Shown piece after piece: positions 26,476 to 34,995 of a stretch of 64,000 bases of DNA (position 1 is the first letter of the stretch; each line of letters starts with the position of its first letter). A model generated the notes under the pieces. That model searched no databases. It saw only the letters and a list, made by a program, of their open reading frames with translations, and was not told the origin of the DNA. Origin of the DNA: VAZQ01 sp963807865. Lineage in GTDB: Bacteria; Pseudomonadota; Alphaproteobacteria; Rhizobiales; Xanthobacteraceae. The DNA lies in NCBI GenBank assembly GCA_963807865.1, contig CAWEDK010000009.1, forward strand, positions 310,001-374,000. The letters are read 5' to 3'. Both the position numbers and the translations under genes were made by a program.

Positions 26476-27297
26476 ATGCGTATTCTGTTCATCGGCGACA
26501 TCGTCGGCCGCAGCGGGCGTACGGCCCTGAGCGAGCGGCTGCCCGGCCTCGTGCGCGACTGGAAGCTCGATTTCGTCGCGATCAATGGCGAGAACGCCGC
26601 CGGCGGCTTCGGTATCACGGAGGCGATCTTCCAGGAATTCCTCGATGCCGGCGCGGATGTCGTGACCGGCGGCAATCATTCGTGGGACCAGAAAGAGGCG
26701 CTGGTCTTTATCGAACGCGCGCCTAGGCTGCTGCGGCCGATCAATTTTCCGGCTGGCACGCCGGGCCGTGGTGCGGCGCTGATCGACGCGCGCAATGGCG
26801 CGCGCGTGCTCGTCGTCAATGCGATGGGGCGGATTTTCATGGACCCGCTTGATGACCCGTTCGCGGCGGTCGATCGCGAACTGGCGCTCTGTCCGCTCAA
26901 GCAGGCGGCGGATGCGATCATCGTCGACATCCATTGCGAGGCGACCAGCGAGAAGCAGGCGATGGGCCACTTTTGCGACGGCCGCGCGAGCCTAGTGGTC
27001 GGCACCCATACCCATGCGCCGACCGCGGACCACCAAATTCTCACCGGCGGCACCGCCTTCATCTCCGACGTCGGCATGACGGGCGACTACAATTCGATCA
27101 TCGGCATGGGCAAGGACGAGCCGCTGAACCGGTTCACGCGCAAGATTGCCGGAGCGCGTTTCGAACCCGCGACGGGGGAGGCGACCCTATGCGGCATCGC
27201 GGTCGAGACCGACGACGCGACCGGGCTGGCGCGCCGGGTGGCGGCGGTCCGGCTCGGCGGGCGGCTGGAAGAGGCGCGGCCCGCATTCTGGGGGTGA
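26476..27297 (+). CDS. YmdB-type metallophosphoesterase (TIGR00282)
   Basis: 273 residues with all metal-binding signatures: ILFIGDIVGRSGR, FVAINGENAAGG, VVTGGNHSWDQKE, IIVDIHCEATSEK, VGTHTHAPTAD and SDVGMTGDYNSIIGM. Relatives in Bacillus hydrolyse 2',3'-cyclic nucleotides and affect biofilm choice. It starts 3 bp after fau and lies upstream of yebC; the three probably share a transcript. Confidence 0.9.
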   Translation: MRILFIGDIVGRSGRTALSERLPGLVRDWKLDFVAINGENAAGGFGITEAIFQEFLDAGADVVTGGNHSWDQKEALVFIERAPRLLRPINFPAGTPGRGAALIDARNGARVLVVNAMGRIFMDPLDDPFAAVDRELALCPLKQAADAIIVDIHCEATSEKQAMGHFCDGRASLVVGTHTHAPTADHQILTGGTAFISDVGMTGDYNSIIGMGKDEPLNRFTRKIAGARFEPATGEATLCGIAVETDDATGLARRVAAVRLGGRLEEARPAFWG

Positions 27298-27424
27298 CGG
27301 CGGCCGTCGTCCCATTCTGGATTTCGCCGGCGGCGCATTCTATAAGCGCCCGCATCAATTCATCCGCACCGGTTGCGATGGTCTCGTCGGTCTGCGGGCG
27401 GCCGGTGGCGTCGAGGAGCAGGCG

Positions 27425-28171
27425 ATGGCTGGACATTCCCAGTTCAAGAACATCATGCACCGCAAGGGGCGGCAGGATAAGGTCAAATCCAAGCTGTTCG
27501 GCAAGCTGGCGCGCGAAATCACCACCGCCGCCAAGCTCGGCCAGCCCGACCCGGCGTTCAATCCGCGGCTGCGCGCGGCGATCATCGCGGCGCGCGCCGA
27601 GAACGTCACCAAGGATGTGATCGAGCGCGCGATCAAGAAGGCGCTGGGCAACGACGCCGAGAACTACGAGGACATGCGCTACGAGGGCTACGGCCCCGGC
27701 GGCGTCGCCGTCATCATCGAGGCGCTGACCGACAACCGCAATCGCACCGCCGGCGAGGTGCGCGCCACCTTCACCAAGAGCGGCGGCAACCTCGCCGAGA
27801 CCGGCGCGGTGTCGTTCATGTTCGACCACGTCGGCGTGGTCGAATACGACGCCGCGGCGGCGAACGCCGAGGCGATGCTGGAAGCGGCGATCGATGCGGG
27901 CGCCGAGGATGTGCAGTCCGGCGAGGGCGGCCACGAGATCTACACCACCGCCAATTCGCTCGGCACCGTCGCCAAGGCGCTGGAGGCGAAGTTCGGCGAG
28001 CCGCGCAAGGCGGCGCTGGTCTGGAAGCCGCAGAACACCGTGGCGATCGACGACGAGCAGGGCGAGAAGGTGCTCAAGCTGATCGAATCGCTCAACGAGC
28101 ACGACGACGTGCAGAACGTCTACGCCAACTTCGAAATCTCCGACGCGCTGATGCAGAAGCTGAGCGCGTGA
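27425..28171 (+). CDS. yebC: YebC/PmpR-family protein
   Basis: 248 residues from MAGHSQFKNIMHRKGRQD (start at 27425). Other blocks are LGQPDPAFNPRLRAAIIAAR, YEGYGPGGVAVIIEALTDNR and ETGAVSFMFDH. YebC-like proteins act as transcription regulators or, by recent work, as translation factors easing ribosome stalls. The length is typical and the frame intact. It is followed by a 234-bp gap that carries a tandem 14-bp repeat. Confidence 0.94.
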   Translation: MAGHSQFKNIMHRKGRQDKVKSKLFGKLAREITTAAKLGQPDPAFNPRLRAAIIAARAENVTKDVIERAIKKALGNDAENYEDMRYEGYGPGGVAVIIEALTDNRNRTAGEVRATFTKSGGNLAETGAVSFMFDHVGVVEYDAAAANAEAMLEAAIDAGAEDVQSGEGGHEIYTTANSLGTVAKALEAKFGEPRKAALVWKPQNTVAIDDEQGEKVLKLIESLNEHDDVQNVYANFEISDALMQKLSA

Positions 28172-28218
28172 TTCGTCGGCGGCGTGTGTCGCGGGGCGAG
28201 CGGGCCGCGAGACGCATC

Positions 28219-28246
28219 TTAAGTGAACCGATTTAAGTGAACCGAT
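28219..28246. repeat. perfect tandem 14-bp repeat upstream of MFS gene
   Basis: TTAAGTGAACCGAT occurs twice head to tail (28219-28232 and 28233-28246), 159 bp before the MFS start and 48 bp after the yebC stop. The AT-rich copy pair in a GC-rich context and the position suggest a regulator site for the exporter; no matching regulator gene is adjacent. Confidence 0.6.
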
Positions 28247-28404
28247 GCGTATTCGCGTCCGCTCCATGCCGGTCCGGCGCTGGCCGAACGGCGCACGGTC
28301 CTCTACAAGGCGCGCGATGTGCTTCGGCTTGACGTGATGCGCTGCACAATAACTCGTGCAGAACATCCTGGCCGTTGCCGTGGTTCCGGGACCACTGATC
28401 GCCA

Positions 28405-29862
28405 ATGGACGCGTACACCGAGCACCGTAAGGGCGCTGCCCTTACCCATCGCGAAACGCTGCTGATCGTTTTCGGCGTTCTGCTGCCGACGTTCATGGGG
28501 TCGCTCGACCAGACCATCCTGGCGACCGCGTTGCCGATCATCGGCCGCGACTTCGGCGACGTTCACAATCTGCCCTGGCTGATTACCGCCTATATGCTGG
28601 CCTCCACGGCGGTCATTCCGCTCTATGGCAAGATCGCCGACATCCACGGCCGGCGCTTTACGCTCCGCATCGCGATCCTGACCTACATGGTCGGCTCGCT
28701 GGTCTGTGCGCTGGCGCCCAACATGTGGGTGCTGATCTTCGGCCGCGTGCTGCATGGGCTGGGCGGCGGCGGGCTGTCCTCCATGGGCATGATCGTGCTG
28801 GGCGACCTGGTGTCGCCGAAGGAACGCGGCCGTTACTACAGCTATTTCGCCATCACCTACACGACCGCCGGCGGCTGCGGCCCGGTGCTCGGCGGGTTCA
28901 TCGCCGAGCACCTGCACTGGTCGGTGATCTTCTGGATCAACATTCCGATGGGGCTTGCGGCGCTGGCGATCACCACGTTCCTGCTGCGCCGGCTGCCGCG
29001 CTACGAGCGGCCGCACCGCCTCGATATCGTCGGCGCGATGCTGATCGTGCTGGCTAGCCTGTCGTTCATGATGGCGCTGAACCTGGGCGGCGCGCGGTAC
29101 GACTGGACGTCCCCGCCGCTGCTCGCGCTGATCGCAGCCGCCGTCGTGATGGGCGTGTTGTTTGTGCTGCGGCTCGTCACGGCGCCCGAGCCGCTCATTC
29201 CGATCTCCATCCTGACCAATCCGATCGTGCGGTATTCCATCGCGGCCAACGCCTTCGGCTGGGGCGCGGTCATCGGGCTCAACATCGTGCTGCCGACCTA
29301 TCTGCAAGGCGTGATGGGCCTCACCGCCACGGAGGCGGGTTTGAGCCTCGTGATCTTCATGGTGGCGCTCAACACCAGCGCCGGATTCGCCGGCCAGGTG
29401 CTCGGCCGCGTGCGGCATTACAAGCTGCTGCCAATTCTCGGTCTCTTGCTGTCGATCGGCGGGGTCGTGACATTGGCGTGGCGGGCGGACAGCATGACGC
29501 CGCTGTCGTTCGAACTGTTGTTGCTGCTGATCGGCATCGGCTTCGGACCGTTGCCGTCGCTGACCGCGGTGACATCGCAGAACGTCGTCGCGCGGCATCA
29601 ACTTGGCATCGCGGTTGGCACGATGAACTTCGTGCGAAATCTCTATGCAACCATCCTGATCGCGGTGTTCGGAGCGATCATCCTGGCCGGCGGTACGTCG
29701 GCGGCATTCGTCGGCAACGGTGATCCGTCCGCACCCGGGGTCGCCATCGCGTTCGGCCGCGTTTTCCTCGTGGCCGCCGCGAGCCTCACGGTTGCGCTGC
29801 TTGCGCTCGTGCTGATGGAAGAAAAGCCGCTGCAGACCGAAGCCGAGATGAACAACGGCTAA
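28405..29862 (+). CDS. DHA2-family (14-helix) MFS drug exporter
   Basis: 485 residues with about 14 hydrophobic helices. Motif D/first helix GVLLPTFMGSLDQTILATAL, motif A GKIADIHGRRFTLR and motif C-like ITYTTAGGCGPVLGGFIAE identify a proton-driven multidrug exporter of the EmrB/QacA group. There is no membrane-fusion partner gene nearby, so it may export into the periplasm. The tandem repeat at 28219 may be its operator. Confidence 0.9.
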   Translation: MDAYTEHRKGAALTHRETLLIVFGVLLPTFMGSLDQTILATALPIIGRDFGDVHNLPWLITAYMLASTAVIPLYGKIADIHGRRFTLRIAILTYMVGSLVCALAPNMWVLIFGRVLHGLGGGGLSSMGMIVLGDLVSPKERGRYYSYFAITYTTAGGCGPVLGGFIAEHLHWSVIFWINIPMGLAALAITTFLLRRLPRYERPHRLDIVGAMLIVLASLSFMMALNLGGARYDWTSPPLLALIAAAVVMGVLFVLRLVTAPEPLIPISILTNPIVRYSIAANAFGWGAVIGLNIVLPTYLQGVMGLTATEAGLSLVIFMVALNTSAGFAGQVLGRVRHYKLLPILGLLLSIGGVVTLAWRADSMTPLSFELLLLLIGIGFGPLPSLTAVTSQNVVARHQLGIAVGTMNFVRNLYATILIAVFGAIILAGGTSAAFVGNGDPSAPGVAIAFGRVFLVAAASLTVALLALVLMEEKPLQTEAEMNNG

Positions 29863-30097
29863 GGCGCTGGACGAAACTCTCGGCCGTCCGCGTGCTTCCG
29901 GCAGGTTGCCGCGCTGGCTTCACCGCAAATCCAAATTCACTCATCGCGCGATGTGGCGTCCGCACGTTCCTCCTGTGCGGGCGAGCGCCGGACGGGATGT
30001 GCGGTGAATTTGCTTGTCCGCTGGAATACATCGGCAGTATATGAGAAATATACGCCATGTTTATCTCCCGCTTATGTTGCCAGGAGAGGTGCAGCGG

Positions 30098-30817
30098 ATG
30101 GACCAGGCCGACCCTAAGACCGTCACGTTTCGCTGTCCGCCGGAACTGGAAGCGATCCTGCCGCGGCCGTTACCCGCGATGCTCGGTCTGCCCGATTGGT
30201 TCAAGGCGCTGCCGCAGAAGGCATTCAACCCGGTCCTCCAGGACGACCAGTTCACCGTGAAAAAATGCCCGCCGTTCATCGATGCGATGACGTCCGGTTT
30301 CCTGCTGCCGCTGGCCGCCGACCTCAAGGTCGAGAACGGCGAATTCTCCTGGGATCGCGATGTGCCGTCGGGCGAGCTCAATTGTTATGGGCGCTCCCCG
30401 ATCGACTTCCATGATGGCGTGCAGGTCGCCGGGACGCCGCTGTTCGACGACGACCAGTTCATCATCAAGTTCAACAACTACTGGACCATCGAATTGCCGG
30501 CTGGCTACTCGCTGCTCGTCACCCATCCGATCAACCGGCACGACCTGCCATTCATGACCCTCACCGGGCTGGTAGATGCGGACCGCTACGTCGACAATTT
30601 CATTCACTTTCCGGCGCGCTGGCGCGATCCCGCCTTCACCGGCACGCTGCCGGCCGGCACGCCGGTGGCGCAGTGCCTGCCGATCAAGCGCGACCGCTGG
30701 ATGGCGCAGTTCGGCACCATCACGGGTGACGCCGCGACGCGGCTGCGGGAGACGACCGACGCGATCAAGAGCGACTACGACGTTTACCGTCGCAAATTCC
30801 GCGTCGCCAAGCACTGA
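30098..30817 (+). CDS. uncharacterised conserved protein (possibly DUF6065)
   Basis: 239 residues from the ATG at 30098, which has CAGGAGAGG upstream; an in-frame upstream ATG lacks such a site. It is cytoplasmic, without membrane helix or signal. Notable blocks are PDWFKALPQKAF, TVKKCPPFIDAMTSGFLLPL, FIIKFNNYWTIELPAGYSLL, THPINRHDLPF and FIHFPARWRD. They suggest a compact beta-rich fold with several conserved aromatics. I believe this is the DUF6065 family but am not certain. There is no operon partner, as the next gene begins 211 bp on. Confidence 0.62.
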   Translation: MDQADPKTVTFRCPPELEAILPRPLPAMLGLPDWFKALPQKAFNPVLQDDQFTVKKCPPFIDAMTSGFLLPLAADLKVENGEFSWDRDVPSGELNCYGRSPIDFHDGVQVAGTPLFDDDQFIIKFNNYWTIELPAGYSLLVTHPINRHDLPFMTLTGLVDADRYVDNFIHFPARWRDPAFTGTLPAGTPVAQCLPIKRDRWMAQFGTITGDAATRLRETTDAIKSDYDVYRRKFRVAKH

Positions 30818-30899
30818 ACTCTTGAGCGGCTCGACACTGCCGCGAAGGCCCTCCGTGGGCGAGGCGCGCGCCCTCGGAAGCAATTCAGACCTCATGCCG

Positions 30900-30935
30900 T
30901 GATCTGGATTGCTTCGTTCCGCTCGCAATGACGGG
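30900..30935. repeat. short interspersed repeat fragment
   Basis: CTGGATTGCTTCGTTCCGCT followed by CGCAATGACGG matches a repeat that I recall as frequent between genes in Bradyrhizobium-type genomes. It lies between the uncharacterised protein gene and the FAD hydroxylase. Only one copy of this exact form is in the window. Confidence 0.45.
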
Positions 30936-31028
30936 TCATCAGATCGGAATCGCTCTAACGAAGCGTCCGCAATTGTTTCCGGCAATCGTCAGGGCTATCA
31001 CGATCCTCAGGCCCGAAACATTGCACCC

Positions 31029-32697
31029 ATGTCTCACGATCCCGGCACAGCGCGCATCATCATCATCGTCGGCGGCGGTCCCGTCGGCATGGTTCTGGCG
31101 CTCAATCTCGCCGCGCTCGGCACCCGCAGCATTCTGATCAACCGCGAGCCGCGTCCGCGCTGGCATCCCAAGGGCAGCACGCAGAACGCGCGGACGATGG
31201 AGCACTACCGGCGCCTCGGTATCGTCGAGAAAATCCGCGCGGTCGGGCTGCCGCGCGATCTGCGCACCGACGTCGTCTATTTCACTACGCTTGCCGGTCA
31301 CGAGCTCGCGCGCATCGAGATGCCGACCGAGGACGAGAAGCTGCGAGCCCGGGCCACGGCCTCGGCTGTCGATCAGGTCGTCGAACCGATTTTCCGCTGC
31401 AATCAGATGCATGCCGAGGCCGAACTGTTCCGGTGTGTGCAGGCTTGCCCGTTGATCGACAGCCGTTACGGCTCCGAGTGCGTCGACTGGCGCGAAGACG
31501 CCGACGGCGTCACGGCGGTGATCGAAGACGTTGCCTCTGGGCGACGCGAGACGATGCACGGCCGCTATCTCGCCGGTTGCGACGGCGGCCATGGCATCGT
31601 CCGCGACAAGCTCGGCATCGGCTACCAGGGCGACGCGCCGAAGCTGCAGGCCTACCTCGGCGGGCCGATGGTCTCGATCGTATCTCCGCGCGCCCGCCCT
31701 GTCCGCCGTCGCGCGCGCCAACTGCTGGCAATACTGGGTGGTGAACACGCATATCCGCAGCAACATCGTCGCGGTCGACGGCAAGACCGAGTTTCTGTTC
31801 AACACCCGCCTCGAACGCGCCGATCAGAGCGCCGGACGAGGCGATCATCGCCAAGGCGTTCCGCGACAGCGTCGGCCACGACATTCCCGTCGAGTTCATC
31901 AGCCACGGCACATGGACCGCGGGCCAGGCATTCGTCGCCGAGCGTTTCGGCGCGGGCCGTGCCTGGATGGCGGGAGACGCGGTGCATCTGTTCACGCCGA
32001 CCGGCGGCTTCGGCATGAACACCGGCATCGACGATGCCGCCAATCTCGGCTGGAAGCTCGCCGCCATGGCGCAGGGCTGGGGCGGCCCGCAACTGCTGCC
32101 GAGCTACGAGGCCGAGCGCCGGCCGATCGCGTTCCGCAACACCGGCGCGTCGAAGGCGCTGGCCCGCAACGTCGGCGCGACGCCGGTACGCCCCGAAATC
32201 GGCGAGGCATCGCCCGCGGGCGAGGCGGCGCGCCGCGAAGCCGGGCAGTATCTCGGCGGCGGCAGCGCCGAATTCGCCTCGCTCGGCGTGCAACTTGGCG
32301 CGCGCTACGACGCCTCGCCGGTCGTCGTTCCACGACACCGCGCCGCCGCCGGACGATCTGATCGACTACCGGCCGAGCAGCGTGCCGGGCGGCCGCGCGC
32401 CGCATGTCTGGATCGGCGAGGGCCGCGGCGCAGGCGATTCCTTATTCGACAGACTTGGACCGGGATTCACCGTGCTCCGGCTCGGGCCGCGTCCGCCGAG
32501 AGCCGACGGCCTCCTTGCGGCCTTTGCCGACACGCGGCGTGCCGGTCAAAGCGCTTGACGTGCAAAGTCCGGTGGCGCGCGATCTGTACGAACGCGATAT
32601 CGTGGTGGTGCGGCCGGACCAGCATGTCGCCTGGCGCGGCAATGCCGATCCGTCGGACGCCGTCGATGTCGTCGCGCAGGTGACTGGAAACAAGTGA
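31029..32697 (+). CDS. FAD-dependent aromatic hydroxylase, four frameshifts
   Basis: Starts MSHDPGTARIIIIVGGGPVG, the FAD-binding GxGxxG, then GSTQNARTMEHYRRLGIVE and the second FAD motif AWMAGDAVHLFTPTGGFGMN followed by DDAANLGWKLA. The C-terminal thioredoxin-like domain ends in DQHVAWRG. This is the PheA/TfdB/MhpA class that hydroxylates phenols or aryl acids with NAD(P)H. Shifts near 31680, 31830, 32332 and 32540 break it; each is repaired by removing one base (the first is GATCGTATC). About 555 residues when repaired. The following TTT receptor starts 47 bp on and may bring in the substrate. Confidence 0.8.
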
Positions 32698-32744
32698 TCC
32701 GAAACAAGGCATCACAATAAACAATTGCCAGGGAGGATAACCCG

Positions 32745-33722
32745 ATGAAGAAGGTCGTCGCATTGAGTGCGGCTGTCGGCTTGCATCTGCTCCTGCAACC
32801 CTATCCCGCTTCGGCGCAGACGTATCCGTCGCGCCCGATCCGCATCATCGTTCCGTTCGAAGCGTCCGGCGCGATGGACGTGGTGATGCGCATCGTTGCC
32901 AAGAAAGTCTCCGACAACGGCGCGGCGCAGATCGTGATCGAGAACAAGACCGGCGCGGGCGGCGTGATCGGAGTCATGGCCGTCAAGGATGCAGCCCCCG
33001 ACGGCTATCTGCTCGCCGAGGTCAGCAGCAGCACCCACGTTCTCAATCCCCACACCACCGCCAACATCCCTTACGATCCGGTGAAGGACTTCGTGCCGGT
33101 CACGCTCCTGGTACGCGTGCCGACGCTGCTGGCGGTGCCGGCCGGTTCGCCGGCGAACTCGCTCGCCGACCTGATCGAGCTGGCGCGGACCAAGCCCGGT
33201 GGCCTGAGCTACGGCTCGGCCGGTGTCGGCTCCGCGCCGCACATCACGGCGGCGCTGCTGGCGAAATCGAGCGGTGTGCCGATGACCCACATTCCTTATC
33301 GCGGGCTGGCCGGCGCGATGAACGACCTGCTCGGCGGCCGCCTCGACTTTGTCTTCAGCAGTATCCCGTCGCTCGGCGGCGGCGTCGCCGACGGCAAGGT
33401 CAAGCTGTTGGCCGCTGCCGGGGCGAAGCGTATCACGCTTCATCCGAATGTACCCTCGATGGCGGAACTTGGCCGGCCCGAGGTCGACGTCGACTTGTGG
33501 TTCGGTATTGTCGCGCCGGCCGGCACCGATCCGGCGATCGTGCGCAAGCTCAACGAAATGTTTGTCAAAGCCGCGAACGACCCGGAACTGACCGAGCGCT
33601 TCACCCAGCTCGGCGTCGAGATCGCCACCGGCTCGCCCGCGGAGTTCAGAAAGACGCTGGAAGCCGACAATGCCCGGCTCGGCCCGTTCATCAAGGAACT
33701 GACGGCGGCAAAACAGAATTGA
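32745..33722 (+). CDS. TTT-family (Bug) substrate-binding protein
   Basis: 325 residues with a GGGAGG ribosome site. The signal peptide ends near YPASAQ. Receptor features are TYPSRPIRIIVPFEASGAMD, VIENKTGAGGVIG, PDGYLLAE, SYGSAGVGSAPHITAALL and HIPYRGLAGAM. It is complete and intact. It lies 47 bp downstream of the FAD hydroxylase, so the two probably form an uptake-catabolism operon for an aromatic compound (inference). Confidence 0.9.
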   Translation: MKKVVALSAAVGLHLLLQPYPASAQTYPSRPIRIIVPFEASGAMDVVMRIVAKKVSDNGAAQIVIENKTGAGGVIGVMAVKDAAPDGYLLAEVSSSTHVLNPHTTANIPYDPVKDFVPVTLLVRVPTLLAVPAGSPANSLADLIELARTKPGGLSYGSAGVGSAPHITAALLAKSSGVPMTHIPYRGLAGAMNDLLGGRLDFVFSSIPSLGGGVADGKVKLLAAAGAKRITLHPNVPSMAELGRPEVDVDLWFGIVAPAGTDPAIVRKLNEMFVKAANDPELTERFTQLGVEIATGSPAEFRKTLEADNARLGPFIKELTAAKQN

Positions 33723-33788
33723 CGGACGCCGCGTGTGAGCTTCGGCCAGTCGCTGCCGGCTGCAGATCGATTGAGGTCGCCGAAGCGG

Positions 33789-34643
33789 CTATCGCCGCGA
33801 CATGGCGGGGCGCAGCAGGCCGGCGACGGCGCTGGGCTTGAGCCAGAAGCGCCCGCGTCCTGATGTCACCAGAATTTTGAGCGCGGCCGGATACGATTGC
33901 GGTGCAAGCTGGATGGCGATGCGCAGTGCCGCCAGTCCTTCGTCCCAGCGCCGTAGCTCCAGCAAGCAGGTGCCGAGACTCAGTCGCGTCTGGAAGTCGG
34001 TCGGGTTCTGCGCGGCCGCCTGTTGCAGGCGCTGGGCGGCGCGCGCGAAGTCGCCTTCGAGCATCAGCGCGGCGCCCATGCCGTACAGCGCGCGCGGATC
34101 GGCGGGCGCGTTGACCAGCGCGCGCGCGAACGCGAGCCGGGCATCATGGCGATCGGCCCGTGCCAGATAGATGCCGCCGAGCAGGACCGACATCTCGACC
34201 GAATTGGGCGCGATCACTAGCCCGCGCTTGAGCACTTTCTCCGCGTCGGCAGGCCGCTTCAGCGACAACAACAGCCCGCCCAACTGGCTGAAAGCATGCT
34301 CGAACGGCGGCTGCCGCGTGACCGCCCGCTCCAGCCACATGACCGCATCGGCCGGACGTCCGCTCTGCTCCATCGCCATGCCGAGATTGGTCTCGATGAC
34401 CGCGTTCGGGCCAAGACGCAAAGCCGCCTCGAGCGGTTCGATCGCGTCGCGCGGGCGCTGCTGTGCCAGGAGCGCCCGGCCGAGCGTCTGCAGCGCATTA
34501 GGGGATTTCGGGGTCTTGGCCAGCACGTCACGCAGCACGCGCTCGGCGTCGACCGGCCGGCCGTTCTGGATCGCGGCGGAGGCCCAGTTGATCGCCTCGT
34601 CGGCGGCAGAGGCGGCCTTCGCGCTCCTGGCGTGCTTGTTCAT
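33789..34643 (-). CDS. tetratricopeptide-repeat protein
   Basis: 284 residues with about six TPR units, e.g. PNALQTLGRALLAQQRPRDA, NAVIETNLGMAMEQSGRPAD and PRALYGMGAALMLEGDFARA. There is no signal peptide or membrane helix, so it is probably a cytoplasmic scaffold. Its start at 34643 faces the 350-bp gap holding two hairpin elements. The partner is not deducible. The gene is convergent with the TTT receptor (66 bp between stops). Confidence 0.85.
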   Translation of the reverse strand: MNKHARSAKAASAADEAINWASAAIQNGRPVDAERVLRDVLAKTPKSPNALQTLGRALLAQQRPRDAIEPLEAALRLGPNAVIETNLGMAMEQSGRPADAVMWLERAVTRQPPFEHAFSQLGGLLLSLKRPADAEKVLKRGLVIAPNSVEMSVLLGGIYLARADRHDARLAFARALVNAPADPRALYGMGAALMLEGDFARAAQRLQQAAAQNPTDFQTRLSLGTCLLELRRWDEGLAALRIAIQLAPQSYPAALKILVTSGRGRFWLKPSAVAGLLRPAMSRR

Positions 34644-34742
34644 ATTTACCCCGTAGTTCTGTATCCTTTACGTAGTTTTTATATCATCGGAAGTGGGGCG
34701 AGTTTGCGGCGTTGGCGTACGGTCTGTGCGTCGGCTGAACAC

Positions 34743-34822
34743 TCCAGTGTGGCGGTTCAGCAGTCCGCATCATTCTTGCAACGCGTCCGAAATGCGGACT
34801 TCTGAACCAAAGCCACACTGGA
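34743..34822. repeat. hairpin element A (MITE-like)
   Basis: Arms 34743-34770 and 34792-34822 pair over 27 bases in three blocks: TCCAGTGTGGC/GCCACACTGGA, GGTTCAG/CTGAACC and AGTCCGCAT/ATGCGGACT, with a 21-base loop. Compared with element B read on the other strand, it shares the ends C(C/T)AGTGT and the internal block GCATCATTC at the same place, so the two are diverged copies in opposite orientation. Confidence 0.75.
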
Positions 34823-34833
34823 TCAATAAGTTG

Positions 34834-34908
34834 CTAGTGTCCTTCGATTCCGAAGTTCGCAAATGTGGGTGCAGCGGAATGATGCGAACTTAGGAATTGG
34901 GACACTAG
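34834..34908. repeat. hairpin element B (MITE-like, CTAG ends)
   Basis: Arms 34834-34861 and 34883-34908 pair with few mismatches: CTAGTGTCC/GGACACTAG outermost, then ATTCC/GGAAT and AAGTTCGCA/TGCGAACTT, around a 21-base loop. CTAG at both ends resembles the target of IS630/Tc1-type elements, so a non-autonomous element mobilised by such a transposase is possible (inference). It lies only 12 bp from element A. Confidence 0.75.
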
Positions 34909-34995
34909 GGAAGGGGCTTTTGCGGCGACTGGCTTCACGATTGAATGGCCGGTGCGACGAGGCGTGAGACCTCGTAAACCTAGGAAGGCAAACGC

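Larger units (their letters stand above)
34644..34995. other. intergenic stretch holding two hairpin elements
   Basis: 352 bases between a divergent TPR gene and the MetE-like gene. About half is taken up by two large hairpins (34743-34822 and 34834-34908) annotated separately. The remaining 90 bases before the MetE-like start contain GACGAGGCGTGAGACC and an A-rich ribosome-site region. No gene is credible here. Confidence 0.6.
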
